Source: Elephas maximus indicus
Lineage: Eukaryota > Chordata > Mammalia > Proboscidea > Elephantidae
Assembly: GCF_024166365.1 (NCBI RefSeq)
Contig: NC_064843.1
Coordinates: forward strand, 62,644,532-62,708,531
Direction: 5' to 3'
Length of the DNA stretch: 64,000 nt
Position 1 is the first letter of the stretch. Each line of letters begins with the position of its first letter. This document shows positions 44,750 through 54,882 of the stretch, in pieces. Made by a program: the position numbers and the translations under genes. The notes beneath the pieces were generated by a model, which searched no databases, was not told where the DNA came from, and saw nothing but the letters and a program-made list of their open reading frames with translations.

Positions 44750-46660
44750 CTGGCTCAAGTCTGGGAATTGATCGAGGGGTCCGACTCTCTCTTCTGGTGA
44801 TTCAAGTTAGACAGCCCTTCCTTTGGCCTAGAATTCTTCCACTTGTACAGATCAAGTAAATATTTACTAGATTTCCCATCTATCTCACTTCTAGGGACTC
44901 CATGACAAAGCAGCCAATGCTGTAAGTCTGTATGAGTTGGACTATTCTGATTACCGCTTTGACTCCACATTACAGTAACCACACCCATCTTGTCTTTGTC
45001 AATTGAGTGCTGCCACTTGGCCCATACCACCATGGGGTCCAATCAACTTTAATGTAGTTTTTAAAAAAAACAACTCCAAACCAAACCTGTGGCAGTGAAG
45101 TCAATTCTGACCAATAGTGACTCCATAGGACAGAGTAGAACTGCCCCACAGGGGCTCCAAGGAGCAGCTGGTGCATTTGAACAGCTGACCTCTTGGTTAG
45201 CAGCCATAGCTCTTCATTATCGTGCCCACCACATTGTACTTAGGTGTCTTAATTCAGCTAGGGCAGTTCTTGCTGTCAAACCTGACTTACATAAAAGAGC
45301 AATCACAGCTGTCTCCAAGGATGTTAGGGCTCCCTCCACAAATGTGTTCCCACCGCTGTGGTAAGATTTGTGTCCTCCGGGCACTCCATGTGTGGATCTG
45401 TGCATCTAACCTGATAAATCCACTGTAACATGCTAATCTCCCTAAACCTTTGGATACTTTCTTCTATAGTATACCAAGGCAGGTCTGGCACTTCAACTTG
45501 ATTTAGTGTAGGCTACCATTTAATCCAGGCTTTAGTGAACAAATCAAATAAACTAACCTCATGAGCCAAAACAATGAAGTATCTGTGCTTAGTGGGTCCA
45601 TACCAATACATTCAGACTGATCTAACTTTATGTTCCTTGCACCATCTTCCCACATCCTTAACAGCCATTCCCACACATATTCCCCAGGCTTTTGACTGTA
45701 TATATTAGACAAGTCAAGCAGTCCTTTTGGAGTATAGTATACTTTCTCATGGGTCATCACACTTTGTACTTCACCTTTTGGGGCTCTCTAGGACCTAAGT
45801 CTACTTATATGTCTAGTAGCAAAAATGGGTGGTGGGGATGTGTTCTGAGAACATTCAGCAAGGTTTTGTAAGGCATCTGCCTCAGGTGAAGTCCCATGCA
45901 ATGATTCAGGCACCCCCCAGGCAATATCTCAGACAAAGGCTCTTCAAACACAGCCGGGTTAATCTCATCAGATGGGGATGGAGGGGTTAATGGTTTTGCT
46001 AGGGAGGGTCTCTCAGCACACAAACATGGAGTAATCTCTTCAGATGGGAGTGAGAGGGCTGGTTCTACTGGCAGGGGTAATTCAGTGGAATTTAGGAGCT
46101 CAATACCCCCAATTACCTGATTATCTGCCCTATATCCCCATTGCAAGTTTCAGGATCTTATTTCTTCCCAATCAATGCCCTCACTGTAACTTCAGACACC
46201 ATTTGAGGTTGGGAATTCAGTTAGTGTTGTAATTCAGCCACTGTTACAATAAGACTTTGGGTTTGGTTTTCAGCAATATCAGCTCTGTTACTATAAGAAA
46301 TAAGGCTTTCTTTCAGAGCACAAGTGGCAACTTTGAGGTCTTTTATGTGGCGCTTGAGCTGTGACTCTGAAGACCTGAGCTAATCTCTCTCTTTTATCTC
46401 TTTGTGCAGCAAAAGTAGGACCAACCAATCAGCTTCCTTATATTTTTCATTTTAACAAAATTGTAGAAAAATATCAAACATGGGATCACCCAGAGCCTCG
46501 TCTCTAACCAATATCTGATCTATTGGTGGTGATATTTTGCATATTTCTATTGCCACCTCATGCCATGGATTAGCCGTGTCCTTTTTACTACTGAAAGCAG
46601 AGTCATCAATATCTATAAGGCTAATCAGACTTGAGAACCAATTTAGAAAACTCATTCTTA
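44750..46660 (-). pseudogene. ERVL gag remnant
   Basis: Gag forms the particle core. Fragments in the expected order are an N-terminal piece starting MSFLNWFSSL (46655-46452), a proline-rich piece (46146-45805), a capsid-like piece (45760-45503), and pieces at 45405-45217 and 45042-44755 on either side of a SINE. The frame changes several times, and the SINE at 45073-45220 breaks it physically. Confidence 0.7.
45073..45220 (-). mobile_element. AfroSINE inserted in ERVL gag
   Basis: The reverse complement shows GCTATGGCTGCTAACCAAGAGG, GGAGCCCCTGTGGGGCAGTT and the tail ATTGGTCAGAATTGAC. The head is partly missing near 45220. Confidence 0.85.
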
Positions 46661-46701
46661 CAATTTTGTTTCTCTAGTACCAGTCTCATCTCAATACCAA
46701 A

Positions 46702-47549
46702 TGTCTTAGTCTGGGTTCTCTAGAGAAGCAAAACCAGTGAAGTGTATATCATCTATGTATCTGTCTGTCTGTCTGTCTATCTATCTATCATCTATCTATC
46801 TGTAAACCAAAACCAAACCCATTGCTCTTGCGTCCATTCAGACTCATAGAGACCCTACAGTGACACTGTAGGACAGAGTAGAACTGCCCCATAGGGTTTC
46901 CAAGGAGTGGCTGATGGATTTGAATTGCTAATCTTTGGTTAGCAGCCAAAAGCTTAACCACTGCACCACCAGGGCTCCCTCTTTCTCTCTCTCTCTCTCT
47001 CTCTCTATACACACAGATATGTAGAAAGAGAGAGAGATTGATCTCAAGGAAATGTCTCACGTGGTTGTAGAGGCTGGCAATCCCAAGTCCATGGGTCAGT
47101 CATCAGACTGGAGGCTTCTCCTAACTCATGTAGCTGCAGGGGCTGATGAACCCAAGGTCAGCAGGTAAGACAGTTGGCTGCTGGCTCACAGGCTGCAAAG
47201 GCTGACAAATCCCAAGATCAGCAGGCAATATGGCACACCGCAGCTCAAGTCCCAAGAACCAGAGGTCAAATGATGATGAGCTAGATGTAGGATCCAGAGA
47301 AAGCAAAAGCCAGCAAGCTTTGCCAGAATGCCCATATATATTGGATGCAGGCCACATCCCTGAAGAAACTCCCCTTATACATGATTAGCTGATCACAGGA
47401 GATCACATCATGGAGATGATTACATTATATCACAAAATGGAAGGCAACTACGTTATTATATAACCGCCAAACCACATCATTACATGACTGCTAAACCACT
47501 GAGAATCATGACCTAGCCAAGTTGGCACACAACCTTAACCACCATAGCA
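46702..47549 (-). mobile_element. ERVL-type 5' LTR (right end), enlarged by a SINE and microsatellites
   Basis: It spans TGTCTTAGTCTGGGTTCTC to CTTAACCACCATAGCA on +. It is longer than its partner because it holds a (CTGT)n/(CTAT)n tract (about 46757-46801), a SINE (46803-46978) and a (CT)n tract (46979-47008). Immediately inside it, on the minus strand, TTTGGTATTGAGATGAG sits where the primer-binding site should be; a match to tRNA-Leu is only partial. Confidence 0.87.
46803..46978 (-). mobile_element. AfroSINE inserted in the ERVL 5' LTR
   Basis: Reverse complement: GGAGCCCTGGTGGTGCAGTGG, AAGCTTTTGGCTGCTAACC, CTATGGGGCAGTTCTACTCT and a tail with CTCTATGAGTCTGAATGGAC. It postdates proviral integration because the partner LTR lacks it. 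Confidence 0.93.
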
Positions 47550-47709
47550 CTCAATTGCTATTGTTTTAAATTAGCTATCTCAAACATCTTTAGGCAAAAT
47601 ATTCTTAGTAACCTCCGGTTCGCCCCCATGACCATCACCTTTCACCGAGGATGGCAGCTTACCTTCTAGTTCCTGACTCTCCACTTCTCAGTGGGACCTT
47701 CATCTCTAG

Positions 47710-47915
47710 ATCAGCACAATAGCCACTACATGTGACAACTTCAGTTTAAATCTTAATTGATTTAAATGAAACTCAAAATTCAATTTCTTAATTGTGCTTG
47801 CCACATTCAATTGCTCAAGAGCCACATGTGGCTAGTGGCCATTGTATTGAACAGTAGGGAATAGAAATTTCCAACATTGCAAAAAGTTCCAATGGATAGA
47901 GCTGCCCTGAGTGGT
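47710..47915. mobile_element. Non-autonomous hAT-like DNA transposon remnant
   Basis: 'GAGCCACATGTGGCTAGTGGCCATTGTATTGAACAG' and 'AAAAGTTCCAATGGATAGAGCTG' belong to a common mammalian hAT-type MITE recognisable by its CCACATGTGGCTAGTGGC core. The left end is uncertain. Confidence 0.55.
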
Positions 47916-49204
47916 TCTTCACTATAGTCTTGTCTTCATTACCTAGGGCTCTCTCCTCCTGTGTTGATCCCTAATCTCAGAGCTCTAGCCTTGCAGTCTC
48001 CTTACTACCTAGATAGTCACATAAATCCTCACTGAGAATTTTGTGGAAAGATGTTTTAATGCATCGGTATAATCTCTGCATGGAATATTTGCTTTAGTCG
48101 GGATAAGCAACGCCAGCTGAGGAAACATACAACCCCCAGATAAACACAACACAGATTTATTTCTTGCTCAAGTGAGAGTCCTGTGCTCCTTGCAGTCATT
48201 CAGTCTTGTTCCAGAGCCCCAGAGTTCTCCACTGGGTCCTCAGCAACTAGCAGGTCAACTAGTGAAGACTGGGGTGGAGGGTCAGGTTGTTTGGGGCCAG
48301 GACTGTAAGCAGCTGCATCACTTCTATTCACATCTCATTGGCCAAAATTTGGTCGTATAGTCCCACCTATCTGCTAGAAAGGATGAGAAATGTAGTCTGA
48401 GAGCCAAGGAGGAAAATTAATTAAACAGGGTGGTAAACACTTAGTGTTGTATCACAGCTTGGAGAAAAATGCATTCTACGTAAACGCATGCGAATACCCA
48501 GACAACGAACCACGTGTGTGTTAAAATCCCTTCGGGGTCTCACGGCATATATTCTACACATTTCATGAAAGAAAAATAAAATATACAGATATAGATATCT
48601 TCAGATGCCAAGTGGAGGTTAAGAGAGAAGGTCTTTGGGTTCAGAGCAGGCCAGCGTGTTAGTCCTGGTGCCACCACTAGCTTGTCAAGAACACATAAGC
48701 CGTGTGATCTTGGGCGGGTTGTTTAAAACTGTAATGCCTTCAAAGGACCGTTGTGGGGGTTAAACGGACGGTGAATGCTTACAACAGCGTAAATGTCCAA
48801 CGGCGGGAGGCGGCAAATTACAGGTGACATCACAGCCTTTCCTCTGCCTTCCACATTTGATTCATCTCTATTTCCAAGCCAAGTTTTCCAACAGCATAGG
48901 ATACAATGTCTAGTATTTCTGCACAGTAGTTGCAAAATAAAACACTTTCGCATGTTTAAAAATGTTTATATCCAAGCAATTATAGACTCATATGTATAGG
49001 ATTTAATTTTTTTTAAAGTGCTAGCATTTTAAAATGTAAAATTCTAATTTTAACATATTTCCAAAACCAATGTTCCATTCATTGATTTGACTGTATCTCT
49101 GCTACCGAAATAGAAATTTCACGGGATTCACCTTAAGAGACACCTGACTACCGGGTTGAGATACTGGCTTACCTTGTTATTTGTTTCACGGGACCGTTAC
49201 AAAC
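47916..49204. other. Intergenic DNA with a MIR at about 48610-48800
   Basis: Around 48665-48760, 'GTGCCACCACTAGCTTGTC', 'CCGTGTGATCTTGGGCGGGTTG' and 'GTTGTGGGGGTTAAACG' mark a forward MIR. The remainder is unassigned and no exon is apparent. Confidence 0.5.
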
Positions 49205-49411
49205 GAAGAAAGCACCAGCTGCTGCCCCGTCTGTTCCGCCTCACAGGGACCCATGTCTGTCAGAGCAGAACTCCGCTCTACGGGGTTCTCAGTAGCTGAT
49301 TCTTCAGTAGATGGCCAGGTCTTTCTTCCGAGGCTCCTCTGGGTGGACTCAAACTCCCAAGTCTTTGGTTAGTAGCAGAGCACATTAACTATTTGCGCTA
49401 CCCAGGGACTC
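49205..49411 (-). mobile_element. AfroSINE copy (diverged)
   Basis: The reverse complement shows GTCCCTGGGTAGCGCAAATAG, GCTCTGCTACTAACCAAAGAC, a GGAAGAAAGACC middle, and CGTAGAGCGGAGTTCTGCTCT before a degraded tail. Confidence 0.75.
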
Positions 49412-49439
49412 TCTCAGTTTTTAGGGACCCATATTTTGA

Positions 49440-49570
49440 ACTACGTTCATTAACATTGCATAGAGTACCAGCTTTGTGACCTTGGCCCAGTCTCTTGCCT
49501 GCTCTGAACCTTTCTTCTTCGCTGTAAAACGAGGGAGTGAGGCTAGACTTCCTCTAATTTCCAGCTAAGA
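49440..49570 (+). repeat. MIR fragment
   Basis: 'GCTTTGTGACCTTGGCCCAGTCTCTTGCCTGCTCTGAACC' is the MIR core in forward orientation. Confidence 0.6.
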
Positions 49571-51050
49571 CTTTATGTGACTTTTATAGGATATAGGAAG
49601 CTGGGATGATCTAAGACTTTCGATGACCACCAGCGCAAGTATAGCTAACAGCATAGTGGCTCATAGAAAAGCTCTGCTAAGATAAAAGGATTTAAGAACA
49701 ACATCAAGAGAAGAATGCTCCGGTAAATTAAATATTCTAACCAAAGAATTCTGAATTTATTGAAAGTCTGTCACCATTTAAAACGCATAATTTTAGCATA
49801 AATAGTCTAGAAATACTTACTGAGTTTGCTACGTGCTGTTGTTAATAAAGGGGGCCCTGTATCTAGATTTGTCATATGTCACTAATGAATCACCTATAGA
49901 ATGCAAACTATAATTATTTTGAATTATCTATTTGGTGTTTAATTATATTTAATTCTAGGCTCACCTAAATGGCCTAATAAAAATTTGGGATGCTAAATGA
50001 TTGCGTAGTCTGCTTACTCCGGGCTATTTGCTGACAATAATTAGTTATATTAATTGGGGGATTTTTTTCCCCCTTTAACGAACTCATCTGAATAGGGGTG
50101 AACCTAAATAAAACATCCTAAAAACATAATGCATTTTGCCAGGGTTGTAGTAAAATGTTAGTTGGGCTAAAATTAATAAAATAAGCCTTTGTGCACTATC
50201 ACCGAACCAATTTGGTATAATGATTTGGTATAGCATATGGCCATACCTTTCCACACAGGGCAAGGAGGCTCCAGGGCCAGGCTCACATGCCCCCTTTCTA
50301 TAACACATTCGGAGCGCTCTAACATCCCCTGCTCAAACAGGCCCAAGCCTTTCCAAGGCTTTCAGAGACCTCTTTCCTGGGTCCTTCCTCCCGAGGTAAC
50401 CTTTGCCATAGGCCTGAGGAGTGGCTAAGAGGAGGCTGAGTCAGGGCTGTGGCCAGAGTTGGGACTTGCGGCTGGGGGAGGGAGGGAAGCCCCTCACAGT
50501 GAAGCACTGAGTCTGGGGTGGGGGAAGGAAGGGGATGTAGTGGGGAAGGAGTCAGAGAACTAAATTTCAGTCTGGTTTTCCACGTTGTTAGGAAGGCATA
50601 TTGGTCAAAGTAGCAAAGAGAACATAGTTTACTTACGGTTTGTTATCTTGGTTTATAACTTTTAGTATTTGGGCAGATGATAGCAGAGCGTCCATTGTAT
50701 CCTTGCCCTGGACTTGCCAAATATGAGGGGAAGATTGAGTAACATTGTTATAATTTTACATTATTGACCTTTGAGAGTTCTGTATCTCTTACTAATCATC
50801 TCCTTACTGGTTTGTCACACCTTTCGTGTATATAAGTGAAATTAATGACTGTGAAAAGAAATCAAAAGTAGTGAAGAGCTCTGTAGTTTCTTTTGTCTGC
50901 TCTGTGGGCTTTGGAATATGGTTGTCATTCTTCAGTAAGCTGTTTTCCCATGGCGAGGATGATAAAAGTTGACACTATGTGCTGAGTCCTCTTACAAACA
51001 CGTCACAAGCATTAACTACTTATGGCGGTGACACTGATGAGTCCTGCAGG
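49571..51050. other. Repeat-poor upstream flank of KIZ
   Basis: No exon was found. 49700-50090 is notably AT-rich with many TAAT/ATTA cores and no recognised repeat, so it could be a conserved non-coding block. 50230-50560 is GC-richer. A degraded MIR-like tract ends near 51010. Confidence 0.35.
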
Positions 51051-51052
51051 AA

Positions 51053-51782
51053 TGTTGTTAGCTGCAGGTTGAACGGTTGCCCCTGGCTGATTTTCGGAAG
51101 TGGATCACTAGGCCTTTCTTCCTAGTTTGTCTTATAACATCATAGCAACACACAAACCTCCACTGACTAGTGGTTGCTACATATGAGGTACGTTAACAGG
51201 TGTCTTAGTTGTGTAGTGCTGTTACAACAGAAATACCACAAGTGGATCTTTAAAACACAGAAGTTTATTCTCTCACAGTTTAGGAGGCTGGAAGTCTGAA
51301 TTTAGGGTGCCAGCTCCAGGAGAAGGTTTTCTCTCTCTATCAGCTCTGGTGGAATGTCCTTGTCATCAATCTTCCCTGGTCTAAGAGCTTCTTAGCACAG
51401 GTGCCCAGGGCCTGAAGGACATGCTATTCTCCTGGCACTACTTTCTTAGTATGAGGTCCCCCTGTCTCTCTGCTCCCTTCTTTTATATCTCAAAAGAGAT
51501 TGACTCAAGATAAGATCTAATCTTGTAGATTGAGTCCTGCCTCATTAACATGACTGCCTCTAACCTTTCCTCATTAACATCATAGAGGTAAGATTTACAA
51601 CACACAAGAAAATTACATCAAATGACAAAAGGGTGGACAATCACGCAGTACTGGGGATCACGGCCTAGCCAAGTTGATACACATTTCTGGGGGACACAAC
51701 TGCATCCATGACAGCCAGGAATGGAACCAGGGTCTTCTGCATTAAAAAAAGGAGAATTCTACCACTGAATTAGCACTGCAGT
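51053..51782 (-). mobile_element. Long AfroSINE split by an LTR
   Basis: The SINE (same subtype as at 3187-3515) reads on the minus strand from about 51782 (AATTCAGTGGTAGAATTCTCC) to 51714, then resumes at 51200 down to 51053 (GGCCTAGTGATCCACTTCCGAAAATCAGCC and a diverged tail). The LTR at 51201-51713 lies between. Confidence 0.8.
51201..51713 (-). mobile_element. Solo LTR of ERVL/MaLR type inserted in a SINE
   Basis: The 513-bp unit runs TGTCTTAGTTGTGTAGTGC to TGCATCCATGACA on +, that is, TGTC...GACA ends. On the minus strand it ends with the ...CACTTGTGGTATTTCTGTTAC...AAGACA pattern typical of MaLR-like LTRs. It interrupts a lineage-specific SINE, so it integrated within afrotherian history. 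No clear duplication is visible beyond ACAGG versus CCAGG. Confidence 0.75.
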
Positions 51783-51784
51783 GA

Positions 51785-51920
51785 CAGCCTCTCCATTTTA
51801 CATATGAGGAGACCTGGGCTTCAGGACGGTTAGTGACTTGTACTAGGTGGCACAGCTGTTCAGTGGTAGGGGGGATTTGACCCTGCCGGGCAGTCTGGCT
51901 CTGGAATCCCCACACTTCAA
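51785..51920 (-). repeat. MIR fragment (reverse)
   Basis: 'CATTTTACATATGAGGAGACCTGGGCTTCAGGACGGTTAGTGACTTG' and 'GGCACAGCTGTTCAGTGG' match reverse MIR. Confidence 0.65.
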
Positions 51921-52329
51921 CTTTACAGGGTGTTTGGAGCACAGTCCATCTGAGCTATGTCTGCACAGACAATTAGTTACCAACTTCTCGCTCTCCACCA
52001 TCTGTAACGTCACCTGCAGCACTAACCGGCCCTGGAGGACCTTCCCTGTAGCTCCTCATCCTTAGGGTCGGCACGGATTTTCAAGCACGAGATTCAGCAG
52101 ACAGGGCTGAGCACAGTAAATATAGTATTTGGGGTTCTGTCTTTTTTGTGTTTTTGTTTTGCTTTTTAGTGCTGGTAGGAAAACAAGCATAGCACAGTGC
52201 CTGGAACTCAGTAAATCCTGGGAAGAAGGGAGGGAAAAAAGGCGGGAGGGAGAGAATGCACCTTATAAAATTGACACAGGTGAAGGGAAGGAGACCTCAG
52301 ATTATGCTGAGAGAGGCCGGGTGACCCGA

Positions 52330-52871
52330 CCCCTACGGTCTCCAGCCCTCTAGGCCCACCACGGCGCCCACCCCGCCCCCTCGCACGTGGAGGCCCCGCC
52401 CACCCGCGAGCCCCCGCCCCTCCCCGCCCCCTGCACGGTGCCCGCCACGCTCCTCTTCGGCGCCCCGCCCCGTAACGTCCACAGCCACCAGCCCCACCAC
52501 GGCGCCCAGCCAGCCCCCTCGCAGGCGGAGGCCCCGCCCACCCACGAGGCCCCGCCCCGCCCCTGCACGGAGCCCGCCCCGCTCCTCTTCGGCGCCCCGC
52601 CCCGTAACGTCCACAGTCGCTGTCCCGCCCTGCAGGCCGCCGCCCCGCCCCTGCAGGCGCCGCCCCGCCCCCGCACGGCCGCCGCCCCGCCCCCGCACGG
52701 CCACCAACCCGCCCCTGCAGGCCGCCGCCCCGCCCCCGCACGGCCGCCGCCCCGCCCCTGCAGGCCGCCGCGTGGTGTGTTTACCCGCGGTGCATGGTGG
52801 GCCGTCGCCTGGGACGACCCGGGTCCTCCGGCCGCCCGTAGGCCGCGCGGAGGGAGCCCGGCGGAGGCAGC
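52330..52871 (+). promoter_or_regulatory. KIZ promoter CpG island with duplicated block and GC-box arrays
   Basis: The region is extremely GC- and CpG-rich with no TATA box next to the start. A 138-bp block beginning CACCACGGCGCCCA (52357) is repeated from 52495; each ends near CCCCGTAACGTCCACAG. From about 52625 to 52770 a unit of 21-22 bp (GCCGCCCCGCCCCTGCAGGC type) repeats, giving many CCCGCCCC GC boxes for Sp/KLF factors. TGCATGGTGGGCCG (52792-52805) lies closer to the start codon. The transcription start cannot be fixed from sequence alone. Confidence 0.7.
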
Positions 52872-52960
52872 ATGCGCCGTACCCCCGCGCCGGCCGCGCC
52901 CCTGGCGAGCCCCGACTACTACGAGAGGCTGGGCCGCCTCCAGCACGGGCTGCGGGACAG
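52872..52960 (+). CDS. KIZ coding exon 1 (kizuna centrosomal protein, N-terminus)
   Basis: Kizuna is a centrosomal protein that is a PLK1 substrate. It stabilises the pericentriolar material so spindle poles stay intact, and loss of human KIZ causes a rod-cone dystrophy. This exon encodes 29 residues plus two bases. It begins MRRTPAPAAPLASPDYYERL and ends RLQHGLRD, the SPDYYERLG-LQHGLRD signature of the KIZ N-terminus. The start has A at -3 (GGCAGCATGC). The donor is GGGACAG|GTACGG, leaving phase 2. It lies inside the CpG island. I identified it from memory of the family, and the second exon supports it independently. Confidence 0.88.
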
Positions 52961-53120
52961 GTACGGCCAAGCAGGGGCGGCGGGACTCGGCCGGCCTGAG
53001 GGTGTGCTGCGTGGCCTGCACGCTGTGCCTTCCCTCTCGCCGCTCGCGGTGCCTGGGCTGGGTCGGCCGGGGGAGCCCCGGCTTTGGAGGGGGCGCTGGG
53101 GGAGGCAGACACCCAGCAGC

Positions 53121-53380
53121 CACCGCTGAGGCCCACCTGCCGTCGCTGAGGCCCGCCTGCCGCCGGTGAGGCCCGCCTGCCGCCGCTGAGGCCCGCCTGC
53201 CGCCGCTGAGGCCCGCCTGCCGCCGGTGAGGCCCGCCTGCCGCCGGTGAGGCCCGCCTGCCGCCGCTGAGGCCCGCCTGCCGCCGGTGAGGCCCGCCTGC
53301 CGCCGCTGAGGCCCGCCTGCCGCCGGTGAGGCCCGCCTGCCGCCGGTGAGGCCCGCCTGCCGCCGCTGAGGCCCGCCTGC
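53121..53380 (+). repeat. 20-bp minisatellite, 13 units, in KIZ intron 1
   Basis: Thirteen contiguous units of (CGCC)G[C/G]TGAGGCCCGCCTGC lie in perfect 20-base register. Unit 1 starts CACC and has an A in the second half (GCCCACCTGC), and unit 2 starts CGTC; the other eleven differ only at one position, GCTGAG or GGTGAG. In order from unit 3 the variant is G,C,C,G,G,C,G,C,G,G,C. Confidence 0.97.
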
Positions 53381-54129
53381 CGCTGGAGGTGCGGTGGGCC
53401 GCGCCGCTGAACGTGCTCGGAATTGAGAGCGGGAGCTCTGCCTGCCCCTCTCGGTGGAACCCTGTGAACTTCTCTGGTCCCTTCCTCACGCCCCTCTCCC
53501 CCGTCTCTCCCTATTGTCATCCCACCTGACAGCTGCGCCGCCTCGATGGTGGCAGGCCCGGGCATGCAGGTGGGAGAGCCTGCGTGTGCTCACAAACGTA
53601 GGCCCTGCTTCCAGGGAGGAGGCCTTTCTGGGGACCGGGAGGTGGCCAGGTTCCAGGGAAGGGGTGAAATTTCCAGTGGGAGAAGCCCAGCTTCCAGAGG
53701 ACTCACGATGCCGTTGATAATGACGTTAAAGACGAATCCCTGAAAACAGCTACATCTAAGGAGTACATAAAGGAAGAAAATTGTAAAGCAGTTTACTCTA
53801 AATAACCACGTAAAAGATAAGTTGTTGGAACTCTTATTTAGCTAGCAAGTTAATTGGAGTTGGAGATCTCATTATTTGGTAAGGAAGGAGATAGATTTTT
53901 GAATCTTTATAGACAAAATGCTTATTGAGTGTTAAAAGTTACAGAACAGTCATTTTGGTGAACAGTAGAGCTATGTGTGTGCCATTTCTAAAATGCCGAT
54001 AGTTACCTGAAAAGTAGGTGGTTCTTCAAAAGAATTACAGTCATCTCCTGCTGGATTTATTTTTGTCAGATGTTTATAGGGCACCTGCAACAGGCCTCCT
54101 TAGCTGTCCTCATCATATTTTACTCTTTA

Positions 54130-54445
54130 ATCCTTTCTGACTTGCTGTTTTCTCTCTGACAGATTGCCTCTTGCCTTCCCCAGGGGTCTCTTCATCTCCA
54201 ACTTGTAGAAAATCATTCCTTCAGACTCTTCCTGCCCCAGGTGTCGCTCACCCCCATCCCCTATCTGATGCGATCTCTGCATGCTTACAGCACCCCAGCT
54301 TTAGTGACGGCTTAAGTGACTTGCTCTCTGCCTAGATGGAGAATTCCAAGAGGGCAGGAACCATATCTAGTTGGATGTTTAGTTCAGAATAGAATACCTG
54401 AGGAAGGAGGTGCTTGATAAATGTTTGTTGAATGAGTAGAAGAGA
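54130..54445 (+). repeat. L2 3' end
   Basis: The order 'CTGCCCCAGGTGTC', 'CTAGATGGAGAATTCCAAGAGGGCAGGAACC' and 'GGTGCTTGATAAATGTTTGTTGAATGAG' is that of the L2 3' region. Confidence 0.8.
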
Positions 54446-54718
54446 TCCCAAAACCAGCTAGTTTCTAGGAATTATTATTGTCTTGTGGAACCCAGTAGAC
54501 AGACACTGCCACTAAGTAATGACCATTTTCCAGCCAGCCAGGTAAAAGTGGGTAGTGTGACATTTCCAAAACAATATTAATTTTCTGTACCTGCTTGGTA
54601 ATTAAAAGATAAGACATTGCTGTGTGCTGTAGTACACTTTAAGTGCTTTCTGGCTCAGCGTCTCTTCTGATAGAAGAACAGCTACCCCAGGCCTTTAGTT
54701 ATCCCTGTAACTTAGCAT

Positions 54719-54882
54719 GGAACTCTGGTGGTGTAGTGCTTAAGAGCTACGGCTGCCTGCAAAAAAGGTTGGCAGTTCGAATCCATCAGGCATTCCGTGG
54801 AAACCCTGTGGGGCAGTTCTGCGCTATCCTGTAGGGTCACTGTGAGTCAGAATCGACTCCACGGCAACGGTTTTTTTTTTTA
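54719..54882 (+). mobile_element. AfroSINE in KIZ intron 1
   Basis: Short subtype: GGAACTCTGGTGGTGTAGTGC ... GGGTCACTGTGAGTCAGAATC ... CTCCACGGCAACGG, ending in a T run. It is flanked by TAACTTAGCA-like and TAGCTTAGCC sequences. Confidence 0.92.

Larger units (their letters stand above)
40898..46701 (-). mobile_element. ERVL-type endogenous retrovirus internal region
   Basis: On the minus strand the remnants run gag (about 46660 to 44750), protease (44726-44478), reverse transcriptase (44086 to about 43190), RNase H (about 42800-42440), integrase (about 42400-41700) and a dUTPase-like domain (41697-41370). The 3' LTR follows and there is no env. That order, with dUTPase after integrase and env absent, is typical of ERVL. 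Every gene carries frameshifts or stops, so the copy is inactive. Its own genes are antisense to KIZ. Confidence 0.85.

Noticed and set aside
46670-46702. Well-preserved retroviral primer-binding site next to the 5' LTR
   Set aside because: The minus-strand sequence after the LTR begins with TGG a few bases in and partly resembles a tRNA-Leu complement, but matches are too few to claim it.
40317-47556. 5-bp target-site duplication of the ERVL provirus
   Set aside because: GCACC on the left and CTCAA (or GCACT with a shifted boundary) on the right do not match convincingly; the element is old.
53121-53380. CRISPR-like regular repeats
   Set aside because: Units are directly adjacent with no spacers; it is a minisatellite in a mammalian intron.
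52333-53565. Long minus-strand open frames (up to 410 aa) over the KIZ promoter and minisatellite
   Set aside because: They are rich in Gly, Arg, Ala and Pro and follow the GC-rich tandem repeats in two overlapping frames at once. The 20-bp unit yields a 20-residue peptide repeat by arithmetic. There is no family resemblance and no splice context.
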